The notes under the pieces are model-generated. The model ran no database searches. It saw nothing but the letters and a program-made list of their open reading frames with translations, and was not told the origin of the DNA. DNA of 64,000 nt from Lewinellaceae bacterium (GTDB lineage: Bacteria > Bacteroidota > Bacteroidia > Chitinophagales > Saprospiraceae), in contig JACJYB010000007.1 of NCBI GenBank assembly GCA_020636355.1, positions 124,001 through 188,000 on the forward strand. Direction: 5' to 3'. A program made the translations under genes and the position numbers. Positions within the stretch are counted from its first letter, which is position 1. Each line of letters begins with the position of its first letter. Below are positions 59,924-64,000 of the stretch, piece by piece.

Positions 59924-62728
59924 AAACATCGACCGCTTGCTTTCCAGGTCACGGAAGTAAGGATCACGAAGACTATCGATAAAATAAATTGCCTCACCGG
60001 TTGATTTCATCTCAGGGCCGAGGTTTTTATCCACGTTTGGAAATTTCTCAAAAGAGAATACCGGTACTTTGATCGCATATCCGTTCAGGATATTTTCAAA
60101 CTGATAGTCTTTTAAGGTTTTGTGTCCCAGCATCACATGCGTTGCTGCATTCAAATAGGGGACGTTGTAAGCTTTGGCGATGAATGGTGTCGTACGAGAG
60201 GCTCTCGGATTGGCTTCGATTACATACACCTTATCGTTTTTAATGGCAAACTGGATATTGATCAGCCCTTTTATCTTCAGGGCCAGCGCCAGTCTGCGGG
60301 TATATTCAACCATCGTCTCGATGACGAGTGGACCGAGGCTGTACGGAGGTAATACGGCTGAACTGTCTCCGGAGTGGATACCGGCCGGCTCAATGTGCTC
60401 CATAATACCCATGACATGGATGTCCTCACCATCACAGATGGCATCGATTTCCGCTTCTTTAGCCCTTTCCAGGAATTGATCGATGAGAATCTTATTATCC
60501 GGAAGGTGCTTAAAAATGTCCAGGGCGGTATATTCCAACTCCTGATCATTGATCACAATACGCATCCGCTGACCGCCCAATACATAGGATGGTCTTACCA
60601 ATAACGGATACGGGATGGTCGTAGCGACATCGAGGGCCTCATCAACATTGGTGGCTACGCCAAATTTTGGATATGGGATTTCCAGTTTTTTGAGCAATTC
60701 GGAAAATGCACCCCGGTCTTCAGCCAGGTCCATGTCCGGAAAATCGGTCCCAATAATCGGTATTCCTTTTTCGTGCAGTTTCTGAGCAAGTTTTAACGCC
60801 GTTTGTCCGCCCAATTGAACGATAACACCTACTGGGTTCTCCAGTTCGATGATTTCTTCCAGATGTTCCCAGTAGACCGGTTCGAAGTATAGTTTGTCTG
60901 CTACATCAAAGTCGGTGGATACAGTTTCCGGGTTACAATTCACCATAATGGCTTCATAGCCGGCTTCCTTAACCGCCAATACGCCGTGAACGCAGCAATA
61001 ATCGAACTCGATGCCCTGACCGATACGATTTGGACCGGATCCCAGGATAATTACCTTTTTGCGGTCACTGGGGATGCTTTCATTTTCAGTTTCGAACGTG
61101 GAATAGAAATAAGGGGTTTTGGCTTCAAATTCCGCTGCACAGGTATCAACCATTTTGTAGGCGCGCCGAATACCTAGCTTCTTCCGGTAGTGAGTTACTT
61201 CTTCCTCTTTGATGCGCAATACCCAGGCGATCTGGCCGTCTGAGTATCCCATTTTTTTCAGATCCAACAGAAACTCCCGGGGTAGATCTTCCGCCACATT
61301 GTATCGTTGCAGTTGTTCTTCAATCTGAACCAACCGGCGAATTTCACGTAAAAACCAGGGATCGATTTTGGTCAGTTTTTGTACCGTTTTAGCGGGAACA
61401 CCCAGGCGCATCGCATCCTTGACCCGGTAGATGCGGTCGTCGCTTACTTTTTCAAGACGTTCTAAAATATCGGCGGTGCGAATCCATTCTTTCATATCGG
61501 CACCGAGACCCATCCGGTTGTTTTCCTGCGACTGACAGGCTTTCTGGAGTGCCTCCAGGAAAGTACGGCCGATGGCCATCACTTCACCTACCGACTTCAT
61601 TTGCAGCCCCAACGTGTGATCGGAGCCATAAAATTTATCAAAATTCCACCGGGGCATTTTAACGATAACGTAGTCCAGGGTAGGTTCAAAAAATGCCGAA
61701 GTAGTTCGGGTAATCTGATTTTTCAGCTCATCGAGGTTATAACCGATGGCCAGTTTTGCCGCAATCTTGGCAATGGGGTATCCGGTTGCTTTGCTCGCCA
61801 GGGCCGATGATCTGGACACCCGTGGATTAATCTCGATGACCAGTAGTTGCTCTGTAGCCGGATCCAAAGCAAACTGAACGTTGCAACCTCCGGCAAAATT
61901 TCCGAGTGATCGCATCAGCTCGATGGCATCGTCGCGCATTTGCTGGAATGCAGTATCTGACAGGGTCATGGCTGGAGCAATGGTGATGCTGTCCCCGGTG
62001 TGAATACCCATCGGATCAAGGTTCTCAACCGTACAGATGATGGCTACGTTATTGGCATTGTCGCGAAGCAGTTCCAATTCAAATTCTTTCCAGCCCAGTA
62101 CTGCTTTATCAATGAGAACTTCATGAGTGGGCGATGCGTCCAGTCCTCTGCGTAAAGCATCATCAAAGTCCTCTGCTTTCAGTACAAAGCTACCGCCGGT
62201 CCCGCCCAGCGTATAGGATGGCCGGATCACTAAAGGAAAACCGATTTGTTGGGCGGCTTCCTTTCCCTCTAAAAATGAATTAGCTATTCTGGAAGGAGCT
62301 ACTTCCTGTCCCAGATTGATGACATGTTTGCGAAACTCTTCCCGGTTTTCCGTAAGCTCAATCGCATTGATATCAACACCAATCAGGCGTACACCATAAT
62401 CCTTCCAGATCCCCAGCTGATCGGCTTCTTTTGCCAGATTTAGAGCCGTTTGTCCGCCCATAGTCGGGAGAACGGCATCAATTTTACGCTCTTTGAGGAT
62501 CTTTTCCAGGCTTTCGATGGTCAATGGCAGGAGGTACACGTGATCGGCCGTCACCGGATCCGTCATGATGGTGGCCGGATTGGAGTTGATCAGTGTCACC
62601 TCGATGCCTTCTTCCCGCAAGGAGCGGGAGGCCTGGGATCCGGAGTAATCAAACTCACAAGCTTGACCAATAATGATAGGGCCACTACCGATAATGAGTA
62701 CCGACTTAATTGAGTTGTCTTTTGGCAT
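59912..62728 (-). CDS. carB: carbamoyl-phosphate synthase large subunit lacking the MGS domain
   Basis: About 938 residues from the ATG at 62728 (MPKDNSIKSVLIIGSGP). Two ATP-grasp halves are present: N-half with IGSGPIIIGQACEFDYSGSQA-type motif, FPLVIRPSYTLGGTGGSFV and EINPRVSRSSALASKATGYP; C-half with ILGSGPNRIGQGIEFDYCC, YPLLVRPSYVLGGQRMRIV and EANPRASRTTPFIAKAYNVP. The protein ends shortly after the second half (ESKRSMFLSR), about 130 residues shorter than E. coli CarB, so the C-terminal MGS-like allosteric domain (UMP/ornithine binding) is missing. It makes carbamoyl phosphate for pyrimidines and arginine with CarA, not found here. The 3' end overlaps gldH by 12 bp, tail to tail. Confidence 0.94.
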   Translation of the reverse strand: MPKDNSIKSVLIIGSGPIIIGQACEFDYSGSQASRSLREEGIEVTLINSNPATIMTDPVTADHVYLLPLTIESLEKILKERKIDAVLPTMGGQTALNLAKEADQLGIWKDYGVRLIGVDINAIELTENREEFRKHVINLGQEVAPSRIANSFLEGKEAAQQIGFPLVIRPSYTLGGTGGSFVLKAEDFDDALRRGLDASPTHEVLIDKAVLGWKEFELELLRDNANNVAIICTVENLDPMGIHTGDSITIAPAMTLSDTAFQQMRDDAIELMRSLGNFAGGCNVQFALDPATEQLLVIEINPRVSRSSALASKATGYPIAKIAAKLAIGYNLDELKNQITRTTSAFFEPTLDYVIVKMPRWNFDKFYGSDHTLGLQMKSVGEVMAIGRTFLEALQKACQSQENNRMGLGADMKEWIRTADILERLEKVSDDRIYRVKDAMRLGVPAKTVQKLTKIDPWFLREIRRLVQIEEQLQRYNVAEDLPREFLLDLKKMGYSDGQIAWVLRIKEEEVTHYRKKLGIRRAYKMVDTCAAEFEAKTPYFYSTFETENESIPSDRKKVIILGSGPNRIGQGIEFDYCCVHGVLAVKEAGYEAIMVNCNPETVSTDFDVADKLYFEPVYWEHLEEIIELENPVGVIVQLGGQTALKLAQKLHEKGIPIIGTDFPDMDLAEDRGAFSELLKKLEIPYPKFGVATNVDEALDVATTIPYPLLVRPSYVLGGQRMRIVINDQELEYTALDIFKHLPDNKILIDQFLERAKEAEIDAICDGEDIHVMGIMEHIEPAGIHSGDSSAVLPPYSLGPLVIETMVEYTRRLALALKIKGLINIQFAIKNDKVYVIEANPRASRTTPFIAKAYNVPYLNAATHVMLGHKTLKDYQFENILNGYAIKVPVFSFEKFPNVDKNLGPEMKSTGEAIYFIDSLRDPYFRDLESKRSMFLSR

Positions 62729-62934
62729 GGTAAGCGAAAAATTCGTGCAAATATAGGTACTGTGGGAGGTTAACCAAAACATGAATTTGGAATTTGCCCT
62801 TCAGCTCGGTTGAATGTGGTCAGAATCAAGGTTCTCGCATGGCCGATAAGGGCTTTCTCCTGGTGCTGGATAACCTCAAATTTATGGTTTGCAGCGCCAA
62901 GCGACTAACTGGCCGGTGGATTTTAAAAATGGTA

Positions 62935-64000
62935 TTACATCCAGGCCAGGTGGCTGGATTCTACCCGGAAAAGCAGATAATTCATCATGCGCTGAGCAAG
63001 ATCAAGCGGGAGATAAGGAATCTCCAGGCTTCCGGAAGCAGTTGAAATAGATACGGTAGCTAATTGATGGGAACGTTGGTACGGACTCTGTTTTAATCGT
63101 ACGGCCTGGATTTTGTAAACGGGTATAAAATCCTCTTTGACTTCCCAAAAGCCGTGTTTCAGGTACAAGGCATAATCATTCAATCCGATATGCCAACGGC
63201 GAACGACAATACCGGCCCACCACCAGACCAGTGGGATCCAGACGAGGAACCACAGCCCGGGCAGTCCATCCTGCAGATAACCGAGGAAACCAAGTAAAAT
63301 GCCGGGAAGAATCCCGAAGTACAGCCAGAGCCGGCCCCGGTATTGAGTGCTCACGCGAACATAATCCATGGACTCGAACCACTTGCGGGGGAATGTGGTA
63401 TCTCTTAATGCTTCCAATGCTTCCCGGTAGCATCCGGGTATCTGATTGGTTTTTTTAGCATGTTCCTGCTGACTGCTGGCCTGGTAGATGCGCAGTTCGA
63501 ATAGTTTGAAGATCCGCTTGATGGGGTTTTGGGACCATTGGATTCGCTGGATTTTCTGACGGTGTATGAACGACTGGTGCCGGGTTAATAATCCGGACTC
63601 CAACTGGATGCCATCTCCGGCTATCCATACCTTTTGATGATAAAACCGGATAACGGTGCGTATTAGCGTAATGATAAAAGTGATTAAAAGCAAAAAGGGC
63701 AATACCATCAGCAAGAAGATCGCATAGGATGCACTTGCCTGCCCGATTTGCCCCTGAATCCAGGTATACAGATCGAAATTGATTATTTCCTGGATATCAT
63801 CAAGAAAGCCGATCCCAAATCCGATGATCAACAATGCCGTTTGAATATGATTTTGACTAACGCCTATTTTAACCAGATCGGTAATGGAAAGCCGGATTAA
63901 AGGTTCTACCTGGTGAAGGTCCTGAGATTTCGACGGCGGAGTCGGTTTACGCTTTGAGCTTTCTTCCTGCAGGTATTTCTTTTTCAGGAGCAGGAAGGAT
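62935..64000 (-). CDS. PH (bPH2/YdbT-like) domain membrane protein, N-terminal part outside window
   Basis: The minus-strand frame stays open from 62935 to the right edge, so the gene continues outside; about 354 residues are visible. A TTG at 63834 is merely internal. The visible part has two transmembrane segments before a bPH2 domain (WIAGDGIQLESGLLTRHQS), a second membrane pair, and a final PH unit (ALYLKHGFWEVKEDFIPVYK) ending HLAWM. The family (YdbT, DUF304) has repeated PH domains and is involved in membrane or antimicrobial-stress homeostasis in Bacillus; here function is unknown. LIRLSITDLVKIGVSQNH at 63880 region is typical of YdbT-type proteins. Confidence 0.85.
   Translation of the reverse strand, partial: SFLLLKKKYLQEESSKRKPTPPSKSQDLHQVEPLIRLSITDLVKIGVSQNHIQTALLIIGFGIGFLDDIQEIINFDLYTWIQGQIGQASASYAIFLLMVLPFLLLITFIITLIRTVIRFYHQKVWIAGDGIQLESGLLTRHQSFIHRQKIQRIQWSQNPIKRIFKLFELRIYQASSQQEHAKKTNQIPGCYREALEALRDTTFPRKWFESMDYVRVSTQYRGRLWLYFGILPGILLGFLGYLQDGLPGLWFLVWIPLVWWWAGIVVRRWHIGLNDYALYLKHGFWEVKEDFIPVYKIQAVRLKQSPYQRSHQLATVSISTASGSLEIPYLPLDLAQRMMNYLLFRVESSHLAWM

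Overview
The window is chromosomal DNA from a member of the Bacteroidota, most likely of the Saprospiraceae/Lewinella group. The call rests on gene content: the gliding lipoprotein GldH, DUF2480, DUF3078, DUF4834-like and DUF2723 proteins, a dockerin-bearing secreted protein of the kind common in Saprospiria, a CarB without its regulatory C-terminus, TANNTTTG-like -7 boxes placed very close to start codons, and a tRNA gene without an encoded CCA. Coding density is high, base composition looks near 50% GC by eye, and no phage, transposase, CRISPR array or rRNA was seen.

Layout. 0-8 kb: the tail of a HAD phosphatase, an MscS channel, recX, a GNAT, nadB, a GT4 glycosyltransferase followed by a CotH-like secreted protein, lgt and a TonB-C-domain protein. 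8-16.4 kb: a DUF937 protein, a glucosaminidase with LysM domains, an outer-membrane protein, a divergent histidine decarboxylase / Lrp pair beside a repeat cluster, and a large DUF2723 membrane glycosyltransferase. 16.6-23 kb: a tightly packed DUF4834-like/RluA-family/thiL operon, trmB, a GNAT, a beta-barrel protein, a sensor kinase and rlmN. 22.9-23.6 kb: an array of 104-bp tandem repeats. 23.6-33.8 kb: a two-gene trans-3-hydroxy-L-proline degradation module, a BNR/sortilin-like repeat protein, small enzymes, and a divergent GlxA-type regulator / exported DJ-1-TPR fusion. 34-40 kb: tRNA-Gln, a peptidase/hpt/hydrolase operon overlapping by ATGA, an ECF sigma / small protein / MscS-like channel operon, and a DUF3078 protein. 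40-48 kb: polA, the dockerin protein, lytic transglycosylase, DUF2480, scpB and radA. 48-64 kb: a DCC-family protein, an unknown multi-span membrane protein, a sodium:alanine symporter, a zinc metalloprotease, a UvrD helicase-nuclease, a TlpA-like thioredoxin, grpE-dnaJ-gldH, carB and a PH-domain membrane protein cut by the window edge.

Most genes are core housekeeping (DNA repair and replication, tRNA/rRNA modification, NAD, thiamine, pyrimidine and purine salvage, envelope maintenance). The parts most worth attention are the hdc-lrp locus with its candidate operator and flanking repeats, the hydroxyproline catabolic pair, the GlxA/PfpI-TPR divergon with a thrice-repeated motif, the ECF-small protein-channel operon, and the 104-bp repeat array that begins inside the rlmN stop codon. 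I saw no gene cluster that I can confidently call a new system; these are leads rather than demonstrated discoveries.
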